DNA of 64,000 bases from Marixanthomonas sp002364245 (GCA_963973455.1 CAXAZF010000007.1:1-64000), one strand, 5' to 3'. Shown: positions 8,073-16,389, numbered from the stretch's first letter. The notes: generated by a model from the letters alone, not told the origin. A program made the numbers and translations.

Positions 8073-8206
8073 AATACATCTAACACAAAACCGAGTAGCC
8101 AATAAAGGATTAGAAAAACCACAATGGTCCCAATACAGCCACATTTACCGCCCCCAATTTTTTTTGCGCCCCAAGCTGCAGCTATAATTCGTAATAATTT
8201 TTTCAT
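8069..8206 (-). CDS. 45-residue single-span membrane protein
   Basis: A short gene read directly from the minus strand: MKKLLRIIAAAWGAKKIGGG, then KCGCIGTIVVFLILYWLLGF and VLDVF. A basic, Gly-rich amphipathic start with a C-x-C pair precedes one hydrophobic span, giving a small inner-membrane peptide. Upstream lies TATCTTTA (8222-8229), one base from the -7 consensus. The sequence is too ordered to be a shadow of the neighbour, with which it overlaps by only 4 bases. Function unknown. Confidence 0.6.
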   Translation of the reverse strand: MKKLLRIIAAAWGAKKIGGGKCGCIGTIVVFLILYWLLGFVLDVF

Positions 8207-8257
8207 AAGTTTTGTTTTCTATAAAGATATGTTTTTTTGAGTTTAATTATTCGTAAT

Positions 8258-8291
8258 AAAAAAATCCCGCTTGGGAGGCGGGATTTTTTTT
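8258..8291. terminator. Terminator (stem ATCCCGC/GCGGGAT)
   Basis: Seven-bp GC-rich stem with loop TTGGGAG, flanked by an A-run and a T-run, so it can act in both directions. It ends the minus-strand YtxH-like gene at 8309-8548. Confidence 0.8.
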
Positions 8292-8308
8292 ATAATACAA
8301 AAGCAGGT

Positions 8309-8548
8309 TTAATTTTTAATATCTTCTACTTTCTCTTTTGTTGTGTTCTTTAATTGATCGTACTTTTCACTGATAGAAGATTCAACGTTACGAGCAGTAT
8401 CTTTAATACTATCACCTGCTTCATTAACCTTAGATTTTAATTTTTGTCTTTGTTCTGGCGACATTCTTTTATATTGCCACCACGCAAAAGCACCAGCTCC
8501 TATACCTACCAATGCTGCTGCGATTCCTTTTTTTTGTCCGTTGTTCAT
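8309..8548 (-). CDS. YtxH-like small membrane protein
   Basis: A 79-residue protein: one N-terminal membrane span (KKGIAAALVGIGAGAFAWWQ, residues 6-25), then a charged amphipathic helix (SPEQRQKLKSKVNEAGDSIK, ending in QLKNTTKEKVEDIKN). This is the layout of YtxH-domain proteins, which are often stress-induced in Bacteroidota and Firmicutes; a biochemical role is not established. It is followed by a strong terminator. TATCTTTA on its upstream side (8582-8589) may be a weak -7 box. Confidence 0.7.
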   Translation of the reverse strand: MNNGQKKGIAAALVGIGAGAFAWWQYKRMSPEQRQKLKSKVNEAGDSIKDTARNVESSISEKYDQLKNTTKEKVEDIKN

Positions 8549-8858
8549 AGTCTTTATGTTTTTTTATTGTTTTAGTTACTTAAAGATAGGGCAATTTTAA
8601 TACCTGTAATCATCTGTTGTTCACTTTAATATTTATTTATGCATAAGTGTTAAAGAAAAAAAACTATATTAACATTTACTCCTTTAAACAAAGTAAAATT
8701 AAATAGATAATGCTAAGTTTTTATAGGATGGAGTTTGGCGAATTTTGTTTCCCAACCAATATTTTTTAAATAATATCCAAAGAAAATTTTTTCTCCAGAT
8801 TACTTGTTGCGCGCACAAAAACTTCTTATTGTAAAATAATTAATTAGTAATCACATAC

Positions 8859-8876
8859 TTGATAGAGTTCTATCAA
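8859..8876. promoter_or_regulatory. 18-bp dyad, possible operator
   Basis: TTGATAGA-GT-TCTATCAA, perfect 8-bp arms with a 2-base centre, about 130 bases before the DinB -7 box. No T-run follows, so a protein-binding site is more likely than a terminator. Confidence 0.35.
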
Positions 8877-9003
8877 AAAGAAAGATGCTGAAAATTTGTA
8901 ATACTCTTTTCCTTATTCTTTTATTAAAATGAACAATTTTCAATTATATCTTCACACCGGAAAACCATTGCAAAGCCACACGAATTAAAATAGGGGAAAA
9001 TCT

Positions 9004-9011
9004 TATCTTTG
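9004..9011 (+). promoter_or_regulatory. -7 promoter box
   Basis: TATCTTTG matches TAnnTTTG, 37 bases before the DinB-family ATG at 9049. Confidence 0.5.
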
Positions 9012-9048
9012 TTTAATTGCCACTAATGATTTTTAAAACATTACGTTT

Positions 9049-9564
9049 ATGAAAACCAATAGATTGCCAGCATCTCAATATGACCCGTATTTTAAACAAT
9101 ATATAAATTTAGTTGAAGAGTACCCGTTGGATAAAGCATTAGCCTCTGGAATGCTAGCGGCATCCAATTTTTATGAATCCCTTTCCGAAGAAAATTGGGC
9201 TCATCGATATGCTAAAGGAAAATGGACACCAAAAGAAATATTACTGCACGTAATAGATACAGAGCGTATTTTTTGTTCTCGAGCCTTGCAAATAGCACGC
9301 TCTGAAAATACAGTATTATCAGGTTTTGATGAAAATTTATTTGCGGAAAATTCCAATGCAAATGAGCGTACGGCGGAAGATTTAATTAATGAGTACATAA
9401 GTGTTCGCACCGCAACTATCTCTCTTTTTAAAAGTTTTTCTGAAAAAACAATGAACAATACCGGCGTGGCCAATGAAAAACCACTTTCCGTTCAAGCTGC
9501 AGGACATATAATTCGTGGACACGAATTGCACCACATTAATATTATTAAAGACCGCTACCTGTAA
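9049..9564 (+). CDS. DinB-family protein
   Basis: A 171-residue four-helix-bundle protein of the DinB/YfiT superfamily. The three-histidine metal site can be placed: His near residue 67 in ILLHVIDTERIF and the pair in IIRGHELHHINIIKDRYL at the C-terminus. KGKWTPKEIL before the first His is a typical family signature. Members act as metal-dependent, thiol-using transferases or hydrolases; the substrate is unknown. Its stop codon overlaps the start of the YihY-like gene by one base, so the two form an operon. Confidence 0.85.
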   Translation: MKTNRLPASQYDPYFKQYINLVEEYPLDKALASGMLAASNFYESLSEENWAHRYAKGKWTPKEILLHVIDTERIFCSRALQIARSENTVLSGFDENLFAENSNANERTAEDLINEYISVRTATISLFKSFSEKTMNNTGVANEKPLSVQAAGHIIRGHELHHINIIKDRYL

Positions 9565-10511
9565 TGAATGTTTTTTCTTTTTTAAAGAAAACCTATATAA
9601 GCTGGGAAAAGAATGATCCTTGGGCAAAAAGCGCAGTGATTGCATATTATGCTTTGTTTTCATTACCCTCATTATTAATGATAACAGTTCATATAGCCGG
9701 ATTGTTTTATGGCCGCGAAGCCGTACAAGGAAGGATAACCGAAGAAATTGGTGGTTTAATAGGGCAGGGAAGTGCAGAAGCTATTGAAACGATGATTGCC
9801 AATGCTGCTCTTGAAGATAGTTCAATAATTACAATTATATTAGGTGTTGGGATGCTGGTTTTTGCTGCAACAGGGGTGTTTTTTCAACTTCAAAAAGCTT
9901 TGAATGATATTTGGAGCGTTCGGGCTAAAGAAGAAGGATTTGTAAATATTTTAAAAAGAAGAGCTACCTCTTTTGGACTGGTTTTGGCAATTGGATTGTT
10001 GCTTTTGATCTCCTTACTTATTTCAGCAGCAATTTCAGCGATAAGTAATTTGTTGAGTGATTATTATTCCGAAGCTTCTTCCGTTATAGTTACTATTTTA
10101 AATTTCCTCATTTCAGAAATATTCATCACAGCATTGTTTGCTTCTATTTTTACCATTTTGCCGGATGTAAAGATAAAATGGAAAACCACTTTATTGGGCG
10201 CTTTATTTACATCCTTATTATTTTTAGTAGGAAAATACATTATCGGTTTTTACTTTTCACAATCAAATCCCGCATCAGTTTATGGTGCTGCAGGAAGTGT
10301 AGTGCTTATTCTTCTTTGGGTATATTATACGTGCCTTATCCTGTTTTTTGGAGCCGAACTTACTGTGAACTGGGCATTGTACAGGAAGATTAAAGTAGTA
10401 CCTACTAAACACGCTACGCTATCTTACGAAAAAGAACTCGCCGAACTTAGGGACTACAAGGCCAAGATAGAAGAAGATCGTAAAAAAGCTGAAAAACTTA
10501 AGAACTGCTAA
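9564..10511 (+). CDS. YihY/BrkB-family membrane protein
   Basis: A 315-residue inner-membrane protein with about six spans: a first one near residues 25-45 (SAVIAYYALFSLPSLLMITV), then near 90, 140, 175-195, 210 and 245. The family signature is present in FFQLQKALNDIWSV and in SVYGAAGSVVLILLWVYY followed by LILFFGAELT. A charged helix ends the protein. Once called ribonuclease BN in error; the real role is not settled. It is translationally coupled to the DinB gene. Confidence 0.9.
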   Translation: MNVFSFLKKTYISWEKNDPWAKSAVIAYYALFSLPSLLMITVHIAGLFYGREAVQGRITEEIGGLIGQGSAEAIETMIANAALEDSSIITIILGVGMLVFAATGVFFQLQKALNDIWSVRAKEEGFVNILKRRATSFGLVLAIGLLLLISLLISAAISAISNLLSDYYSEASSVIVTILNFLISEIFITALFASIFTILPDVKIKWKTTLLGALFTSLLFLVGKYIIGFYFSQSNPASVYGAAGSVVLILLWVYYTCLILFFGAELTVNWALYRKIKVVPTKHATLSYEKELAELRDYKAKIEEDRKKAEKLKNC

Positions 10512-10628
10512 GTCTTAATATCTTTAACACACTTTAACCCAAGCTTAATACCAAACCTTTGGAAACACTGGTGAATAGGGCTATATTGTAATTGAACTGA
10601 TTTATGAACGAAAGAAAAAAATAAAATT

Positions 10629-11177
10629 ATGGACAAGAGAATAGCAATTATAGCAACAGATGGATTTGAAGAATCTGAATTAAAATCACCTAAAGAGGCG
10701 ATGGAAAAAGAAGGTTTTACCGTTGATATCGTCAGCGAAGAAACTGGAACCATTAAAGCTTGGGCAGATGGAAACTGGAGTACAGAATACACTGTGGATA
10801 AAACCATCAATAACATCAATGCAAATCAATACCATGCACTGGTACTACCTGGTGGGGTAATCAATCCCGACAAGCTACGTAGAAACGAAGATGCATTGAT
10901 TTTGGTGCGAGACTTTTTTAAGCAAAAGAAACCAGTTGCTGCAATTTGCCACGGACCTCAAGTATTAATCTCTGCAGATGTAGTTAAAGGAAGAAAAATG
11001 ACTTCATTTAATTCCATCAAAGATGACTTGATTAATGCAGGAGCAAATTGGGTAGACGATGAAGTAGTTGTTGATGAAGGGTTTGTAACCAGTAGAAACC
11101 CAAATGACTTACCGGCATTTAATTCAAAATTAATTGAAGAGATAAAAGAAGGTAAGCATGAATTGCAACACGCTTAA
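10629..11177 (+). CDS. PfpI/DJ-1 family glutamine-amidotransferase-like protein
   Basis: A 182-residue cytosolic protein. The nucleophile elbow AAICHGPQ (Cys near residue 104) and the conserved acid in DGFEESELKSP (Glu near 17) define the PfpI/YhbO class, linked to protein and nucleotide deglycation or to stress-related hydrolysis. PGGVINPDKLRRNEDAL is the usual lid region. Length fits the family. Monocistronic; a strong terminator shared with the convergent gene follows. Confidence 0.9.
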   Translation: MDKRIAIIATDGFEESELKSPKEAMEKEGFTVDIVSEETGTIKAWADGNWSTEYTVDKTINNINANQYHALVLPGGVINPDKLRRNEDALILVRDFFKQKKPVAAICHGPQVLISADVVKGRKMTSFNSIKDDLINAGANWVDDEVVVDEGFVTSRNPNDLPAFNSKLIEEIKEGKHELQHA

Positions 11178-11195
11178 TAATTGATTATTAAGACA

Positions 11196-11240
11196 AAAAC
11201 TAAAAAGAGGCGGATTTTCCGCCTCTTTTTAGTTTTATTT
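11196..11240. terminator. Bidirectional terminator, 19-bp stem
   Basis: Perfect arms at 11196-11214 and 11218-11236 (core AAAGAGGCGGA / TCCGCCTCTTT) with a 3-base loop. A-run on one side and T-run on the other serve both convergent genes. Confidence 0.9.
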
Positions 11241-11535
11241 ACTCCTCTTCATCACCAGGTAATGGCTTTTCAGGGATTTCACTTATCGGTTCGGAATAAT
11301 CTTCCTCGTCGTAATCATCTTCTTCAAATTTGGCCATAGTGTCTTCAAGTCGTGAGCTCACTTTTACCAAATAGATAGAATCTTCTGTACGCACTTCAAC
11401 AGCATCCACCGTTTCATTTTTTGCATTTTTAAAACGTATCACGTGATCATCATCATATCCATCCGGATACTTATCAACCAATAATGATAGTATTTCTGGG
11501 GTCAATTTTTTAAAATCTACAATAACTCGTTTCAT
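11239..11535 (-). CDS. Conserved acidic protein of unknown function
   Basis: A 98-residue soluble protein starting MKRVIVDFKKLTPEILSLLV with a compact N-terminal domain (KYPDGYDDDHVIRFKNAKNE, TEDSIYLVKVSSRLEDT) and a strongly acidic tail (EEDDYDEEDYSEPISEIPEK). I recall this as a conserved flavobacterial protein often found beside aroB and proline dehydrogenase, sometimes mislabelled DNA primase; it has no primase motif. Its own -7 box lies at 11572-11579. Confidence 0.75.
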   Translation of the reverse strand: MKRVIVDFKKLTPEILSLLVDKYPDGYDDDHVIRFKNAKNETVDAVEVRTEDSIYLVKVSSRLEDTMAKFEEDDYDEEDYSEPISEIPEKPLPGDEEE

Positions 11536-11571
11536 TTGTATTTGCTGTTCTGGTTTGTCTATTTATATCTT

Positions 11572-11579
11572 CAAAAATA
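11572..11579 (-). promoter_or_regulatory. -7 promoter box
   Basis: TATTTTTG on the minus strand, 36 bases before the start of the acidic protein at 11535. Confidence 0.45.
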
Positions 11580-11609
11580 TAAGAGATAATGGTATTTCAA
11601 AATAAATTT

Positions 11610-12677
11610 TTAAAAATTTTCATAATAATTAAAGGCTTCATGGATAAGTTCGTTTTTAACTGTACAGTTTATTTTATAATTGCCTATATCATGCAGTAAT
11701 ACAAAGTATACAGTTCCGCCACTATTCTTTTTATCAAAAATCAATAGTTTAATTATTTGCTCAATATCTTCTTTATTAAAAGAAACTTTTTTAAAGTTGC
11801 TCAAGATAACCGTTGTAATTTCATCTAATTTTTTCTTTGGAAAAGAACAAAGCTCAGATGAAATATACGTTGCCAGTATCATACCAATAGCAATAGCTTC
11901 GCCATGAAGTAACTCTTGTTTTGAAGTTTCTATAAAATATGATTCAATGGCGTGCCCAAGTGTATGACCGTAGTTTAATGTTTTCCTACGGCCTTTTTCC
12001 AGAGGGTCTTCGGTCACTACTTCATTTTTAATTAAAACGGACTCCCAGATTAGATCACTGGCTTTAGGTGTATCGTTAACATTAAAATACTGTACTTTTT
12101 GCCAATACGCTTCAGAATGTATTAAACCGTGTTTTAGCATTTCAGCTAAACCGGAAGTTACATGGGCCTGCGGTAATGTATCTAAAAAAGCAATGTCAAT
12201 AATTACTTGTATTGGTTTTTTTATAACCCCAACCTGGTTTTTTAAGCTTCCGAGATCGACACCATTTTTTCCACCTACCGATGCATCGACCATCGCCAAT
12301 AGGGAAGTAGGAATGTTAATAAAAGAAATGCCTCGTTTAAAGGTACAGGCCACAAACCCACCGAGGTCTGTTACTACGCCACCTCCTAAATTAATAAGAA
12401 GGCTATTACGGTCTGCTCCCTTTTCAGATAGTTCATTCCAAAGCTTTACACAGGTTGAAATGGTTTTATTGGTCTCGCCAGGGGTAATACAGAGTATTTC
12501 AGGATTTTTATTAAAACTTGTTTTTTTTAATACATAAGGAAGGCAAAGTTCTTTTGTATTCTCATCAGTTAAAATAAAAATCTTTGTAGGATTGAGGCTA
12601 CTTATTTGATTTTCAAAAACTTCCCAAGCATTCGTATCACCACAAACTGAACCTTCTTTATTATTAAGTTGTTTCAT
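11610..12677 (-). CDS. aroB: 3-dehydroquinate synthase
   Basis: A 355-residue enzyme of the shikimate pathway; converts DAHP to 3-dehydroquinate with NAD+ and a divalent metal. Visible family motifs: NLGGGVVTDLGGFVACTFKR near residue 95, the lysine site in DASVGGKNGVDLG, SGLAEMLKHGLI (metal ligand Glu), and LNYGHTLGHAIE with LLHGEAIAIGM (metal His residues). Length is normal. It is transcribed away from proline dehydrogenase; the -7 boxes of the two genes lie 2 bases apart. Confidence 0.95.
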   Translation of the reverse strand: MKQLNNKEGSVCGDTNAWEVFENQISSLNPTKIFILTDENTKELCLPYVLKKTSFNKNPEILCITPGETNKTISTCVKLWNELSEKGADRNSLLINLGGGVVTDLGGFVACTFKRGISFINIPTSLLAMVDASVGGKNGVDLGSLKNQVGVIKKPIQVIIDIAFLDTLPQAHVTSGLAEMLKHGLIHSEAYWQKVQYFNVNDTPKASDLIWESVLIKNEVVTEDPLEKGRRKTLNYGHTLGHAIESYFIETSKQELLHGEAIAIGMILATYISSELCSFPKKKLDEITTVILSNFKKVSFNKEDIEQIIKLLIFDKKNSGGTVYFVLLHDIGNYKINCTVKNELIHEAFNYYENF

Positions 12678-12712
12678 CTATCAAAAACTGATTTCTGCTG
12701 TTTATTCATCGT

Positions 12713-12720
12713 CAAATCTA
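12713..12720 (-). promoter_or_regulatory. -7 promoter box (aroB)
   Basis: TAGATTTG on the minus strand, 35 bases before the aroB start. It is separated by 2 bases from the divergent box at 12723-12730. Confidence 0.5.
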
Positions 12721-12722
12721 AC

Positions 12723-12730
12723 TATATTTG
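12723..12730 (+). promoter_or_regulatory. -7 promoter box (proline dehydrogenase)
   Basis: TATATTTG, 16 bases before ATG 12747. The earlier in-frame codon at 12669 lies upstream of this box, so ATG 12747 is the better start. Confidence 0.55.
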
Positions 12731-12746
12731 CGCAGATTACATTTAT

Positions 12747-13922
12747 ATGGAAACGAATTTACTGTTTAATAATACTGAAATAGCGTTCAAGCTCAAATCT
12801 GATGCTGAAGTAGAGCGAGCGTACTTTTTGTTTAAAATGATTGCAAACGAACCTTTGGTGCGCATAGGCACAGCGGTTACTAAGTTTGCATTGAACATAA
12901 ACCTTCCTGTAGAAGGATTGATTCGTTCCACGGTATTTGATCATTTTTGCGGTGGTGTTAGCGAAAAAGACTGTATGAACACAGTAGATGCTCTTTACAA
13001 AGCGAATGTATATTCTGTATTAGACTACTCAGTAGAAGGAAAAGAAGAGGAAGCTCAGTTTGATAAAACTATGGATAAAATAGTGGAGCTGACTAGCTTT
13101 GCTAAAAACAAGGAAGCAATGCCGTTTGCAGTATTTAAACCTACTGGTCTTGGTAGATTTGAGTTATGGCAAAAAAAAACAGAAAATGAACAACTTACAG
13201 AAGAAGAGGAAGCAGAATGGAACCGCATTGTAAATCGTTATGAAACTGTTTGTAAAGCAGCAGACGACTGTGGAGTTTCACTCCTGGTAGACGCAGAAGA
13301 GTCTTGGATACAAGATGCAGCCGATACACTCTGTGAGCAAATGATGGTGAAATATAACAAAGAGCGAGTGGTTATTTTTAACACCTTACAATGTTATCGG
13401 TGGGATAGGGAAGAGTACCTTCTTAAACTGCACAAAAAAGCTAAAGAAAAAAACTTCAAGTTAGGTTTTAAAGTAGTTCGTGGCGCATATATGGAGAAAG
13501 AACACGAACGGGCAGAAGAAAAAGGGTATCCAACTCCTATTTGTGAAAGTAAACAAGCCACTGATGATAATTTTAATCAGGTAACCAAATATATCCTAGA
13601 TAACCTTAATGACATAACTATATATATAGGCACTCATAATGAAGTGAGCTGTTATTTGGCCATGGAAATCATGAAGACGAAAGAACTGCACAAGAATGAT
13701 GATCGAGTTTGGTTTGGACAATTATACGGAATGAGCGATAATATTAGTTATAACCTAGCTAGCGAAGGATTTAATGTGTCTAAATACATGCCTTTTGGCC
13801 CTGTAAAAGATGTTATGCCTTATTTAATACGGCGCGCCGAAGAAAACACTTCGGTTGCTGGACAAACCAGCCGTGAACTGACCTTACTAAAAAACGAACG
13901 AAAGCGTAGAGGGATTTTTTAA
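12747..13922 (+). CDS. Proline dehydrogenase
   Basis: A 391-residue monofunctional FAD-dependent proline dehydrogenase, first step of proline breakdown to glutamate. The TIM-barrel domain is clear: SLLVDAEESWIQ, YNKERVVIFNTLQCYRWD, FKLGFKVVRGAYMEKE (FAD contact), ITIYIGTHNE, WFGQLYGMSDN, and the substrate-binding arginines in PYLIRRAEENTS. The P5C dehydrogenase partner is not in this window. ATG 12747 (METNLLFNNTE) fits the -7 box. Confidence 0.93.
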   Translation: METNLLFNNTEIAFKLKSDAEVERAYFLFKMIANEPLVRIGTAVTKFALNINLPVEGLIRSTVFDHFCGGVSEKDCMNTVDALYKANVYSVLDYSVEGKEEEAQFDKTMDKIVELTSFAKNKEAMPFAVFKPTGLGRFELWQKKTENEQLTEEEEAEWNRIVNRYETVCKAADDCGVSLLVDAEESWIQDAADTLCEQMMVKYNKERVVIFNTLQCYRWDREEYLLKLHKKAKEKNFKLGFKVVRGAYMEKEHERAEEKGYPTPICESKQATDDNFNQVTKYILDNLNDITIYIGTHNEVSCYLAMEIMKTKELHKNDDRVWFGQLYGMSDNISYNLASEGFNVSKYMPFGPVKDVMPYLIRRAEENTSVAGQTSRELTLLKNERKRRGIF

Positions 13923-14084
13923 GGGTGTGACTGGCTATTTCGAAACTTGTATTTTTAGTTTTGTACCAATACAGTGGGTATAGGCTAAATAACCACAACT
14001 ACAGCAATAGTTGCTTATCTAAATAAAACGTCTTTCAAATTTCACTATCTTACCAAATGAAATAAAACAACAAACTAAAAAATT

Positions 14085-14110
14085 GCAACTGACGGTTACA
14101 TCAACCGTTG
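14085..14110 (+). repeat. 26-bp direct repeat, left copy
   Basis: GCAACTGACGGTTACATCAA followed by CCGTTG, identical to 15021-15046. It contains a dyad ACGGTT-acatc-AACCGT that extends to 8 bp with two wobble pairs. The two copies bracket one lipoprotein gene, with a repeat-to-repeat period of 936 bases. Confidence 0.85.
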
Positions 14111-14122
14111 TTGTAAGCAATT

Positions 14123-14992
14123 TTGAAAAAAAAATTCATCTACATATTAATTTTATTTCTGACATTTATTTCTTGTCAAGAACTTGATAATCAAATGAAA
14201 TCTGATAATCAAATTTCAGATAAAATAGAGCGTAAATTTACATCAAAAAAAAGTATAGTCGATTTCGAAACTCTTAATACTTTTGAGTGGGACCAGTTAA
14301 TGATCTTAGGACCTTACGCTGACATCGAAAGAATTGAAAAATTTTGGCGATTAGATTTATCAAAAATTGAAAACCACATAATAAAATCTGAAGATGGAAT
14401 TCATTTAATAATCTTTTTCAAGGATAATGTATTGGTTAAAATATCAGAAATTTCAAGAAGAATCGGTGATTTTAAGAACTTGGAAATTTTAATCCCAAAA
14501 AGACGAACAAAATTTAATAAGGAAGAAATGGGGATATTTCTTGTAAACGACAGCTTGAATAAATACTCATTCTATAGGGATATAACAATTTTCCCACGCT
14601 TTAATGATTTCCAAAAAAAAAGAGGTCTATTGTTAAATCATCAAAAAAACTTTAATAACAATAAAGCACTGGAATATATCACGAACGATAGTGATCATAT
14701 TTTAATTTTAGAGAAAACCATAAAAATAAATCAATGGCGAGTTGCATATGAACTTTTAGATACTGTTAAACTAATAAACAATAGCAATAGCTTGAAAATA
14801 GGCTTCGGAGAATGCGAGAGAAGTAATACTTCTGATAACGAAATCATATTTGCATTTTCAGTTATAAATGACAGTACATTTTATGAAACTCAATTAAAAT
14901 CTTGGAAAATTGATTTACAAAACAATGAATTCATAGAATTACAAAAGGCAGATATAAAATGTATAAATGATGAATTCCAAAATAGGCCATAA
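14123..14992 (+). CDS. Orphan lipoprotein in a repeat-flanked cassette
   Basis: A 289-residue predicted lipoprotein starting at TTG 14123 only 12 bases after the left repeat; the lipobox FISC (Cys17) ends a short signal peptide (KKKFIYILILFLTFISC). The mature part is rich in Asn, Ile and Lys: FETLNTFEWDQLMILGPYAD, then an alpha/beta region, and near residue 225 a strand set (LKIGFGECERSNTSDNEIIF). No known family. It looks more AT-rich than its neighbours. The 26-bp repeats on both sides suggest that gene and repeat arrived as one unit. No recombinase is nearby. Confidence 0.65.
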   Translation: MKKKFIYILILFLTFISCQELDNQMKSDNQISDKIERKFTSKKSIVDFETLNTFEWDQLMILGPYADIERIEKFWRLDLSKIENHIIKSEDGIHLIIFFKDNVLVKISEISRRIGDFKNLEILIPKRRTKFNKEEMGIFLVNDSLNKYSFYRDITIFPRFNDFQKKRGLLLNHQKNFNNNKALEYITNDSDHILILEKTIKINQWRVAYELLDTVKLINNSNSLKIGFGECERSNTSDNEIIFAFSVINDSTFYETQLKSWKIDLQNNEFIELQKADIKCINDEFQNRP

Positions 14993-15020
14993 AAATAATA
15001 GCTTACAAAAACGTATTACA

Positions 15021-15046
15021 GCAACTGACGGTTACATCAACCGTTG
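15021..15046 (+). repeat. 26-bp direct repeat, right copy
   Basis: Identical to 14085-14110. It lies 28 bases after the orphan lipoprotein stop and 36 bases before the symporter gene; the flanking bases outside the 26 differ between the copies. Confidence 0.85.
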
Positions 15047-15082
15047 ATTTTAATACGATAACGAAGATATAAACAATCAACT

Positions 15083-15961
15083 ATGGATGTAGCCGAACTT
15101 ATAGGTAAAGTATTTTTACCATTATCTCTTGCTATTATTATGTTAGGTATGGGAATGACTTTAGTTCCTGCCGATTTTACTAGAATTATAAAATACCCCA
15201 AAGCAATTTTAATTGGTCTTACCAATCAGCTTATCTTTTTGCCTATTATTGGATTTTTATTGGCTATAGGTTTTAATCTAAACCCTGTTATGGCAGTTGG
15301 GGTAATGGTTTTAGCTAGTTGTCCTGGCGGTCCTACCAGTAATTTAATAACACAGGTTTGTAGAGGTAACATTGCATTATCGGTCACATTAACTGCTATT
15401 GCTAGTATTGTAAGCATTTTAACAATACCATTTATTCTATCCTATGCGTTAGAATATTTTGGCAGTAACACAGATGTCGTTATTAAGCTACCCATTATAG
15501 ATACCATAATTCAAATAATGGGTATTACTGTGATTCCTATTTCGTTAGGAATGCTCATTCGTAAATATAAAACCAATTTTGCAATAGGAATGGAAAAACC
15601 AATGCGTATTGCTTCTACCGTTATTTTCATACTGGTTTTCATCGCAGTATTAGCTGCCAATGCTGACAAACTAGTAGATGGAATGAAAGCAGCGGGATTA
15701 GTTACATTAGTACTTAACATTGCTACTATGGGGTTGGGATTTTTTACTGCTAGGCTGTTTAATTTAAATTTAAAGAACACCATTTCCATCACAATTGAGA
15801 GCGGAATACAAAATGGAACCTTAGCACTCGTTATTGCAACTTCCATATTGAATAATGTAGAAATGGGTATTCCAATAGGGGCTTACGCTATATGGATGTT
15901 TATAACTGGGGGTATTTTAATGTGGCAATTTGGTAAAAGAACAAATGTAGATTCTAAATAA
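15083..15961 (+). CDS. Bile acid:sodium symporter family protein
   Basis: A 292-residue inner-membrane transporter of the SBF/BASS family with about nine to ten spans. The sodium-site crossover regions are present: VMVLASCPGGPTSNLITQVC near residue 85 and TISITIESGIQNGTLALVIA near residue 235. Members import bile acids, pantoate or other organic anions with Na+; the substrate here cannot be read. It starts at ATG 15083, 36 bases after the right 26-bp repeat, so an insertion of the cassette may have separated it from its original promoter. Confidence 0.9.
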   Translation: MDVAELIGKVFLPLSLAIIMLGMGMTLVPADFTRIIKYPKAILIGLTNQLIFLPIIGFLLAIGFNLNPVMAVGVMVLASCPGGPTSNLITQVCRGNIALSVTLTAIASIVSILTIPFILSYALEYFGSNTDVVIKLPIIDTIIQIMGITVIPISLGMLIRKYKTNFAIGMEKPMRIASTVIFILVFIAVLAANADKLVDGMKAAGLVTLVLNIATMGLGFFTARLFNLNLKNTISITIESGIQNGTLALVIATSILNNVEMGIPIGAYAIWMFITGGILMWQFGKRTNVDSK

Positions 15962-16011
15962 AAATAGTATCAAACTGAATGCTTCAGTATTCTTTAAAAG
16001 GATTATTCCGG

Positions 16012-16389
16012 TTATTCAAAAACCTGTTCCATTTTCTGTACTGTAGCTTTGTTTTTACAATTTTCAACAGTCATTTTTAAACTTTTTTCTAATACTTCAG
16101 CTTCAATTTTATAAATCTTGCAGGAATCTAAGTCTGTATTACTTTCTGAAAACAAAACATCACCATTAACTAAGATTTCTGAAATTACCATAGTGTCTAA
16201 TTTCTCTTGTTTTAAAAACTGAAGTGTCGCTTCAGAAAAAACCCGCTCTTTGTTTCTTATATCTTTTAGTGTACGGGCGGTAGGGCTATAATCGCAAGAA
16301 GTTTTTTTTCCGCTTAAAAAGAAGAAAAGGATAATTAGGCCAATGCCAAAACCTCCTAAGTAATAGGCAATTCTGTGAATTAATTTCAT
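16012..16389 (-). CDS. Membrane-anchored protein, possibly DUF4258-like
   Basis: A 125-residue protein with one N-terminal span (IAYYLGGFGIGLIILFFFLS) followed by KKTSCDYSPTARTLKDIRNK and a soluble domain with LQFLKQEKLDTMVISEILVN, GDVLFSESNTD and CKIYKIEAEVLEKSLKMTVE. The helix-strand pattern resembles DUF4258-type small domains, but this is tentative. It begins 15 bases after the alanine dehydrogenase stop and is in the same operon. Confidence 0.65.
   Translation of the reverse strand: MKLIHRIAYYLGGFGIGLIILFFFLSGKKTSCDYSPTARTLKDIRNKERVFSEATLQFLKQEKLDTMVISEILVNGDVLFSESNTDLDSCKIYKIEAEVLEKSLKMTVENCKNKATVQKMEQVFE

Larger units (their letters stand above)
8549..9048. other. 500-bp intergenic region
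   Basis: No gene visible in any frame. It holds the upstream regions of the YtxH-like gene (left) and the DinB gene (right), an 18-bp dyad at 8859-8876 and a -7 box at 9004-9011. Otherwise AT-rich sequence without recognisable content. Confidence 0.5.

Noticed and set aside
14085..15046. Classical integron attC reading of the 26-bp repeats
   Set aside because: The core sites RYYYAAC/GTTRRRY do not fit well and no integrase is near, so I keep only the neutral term cassette.
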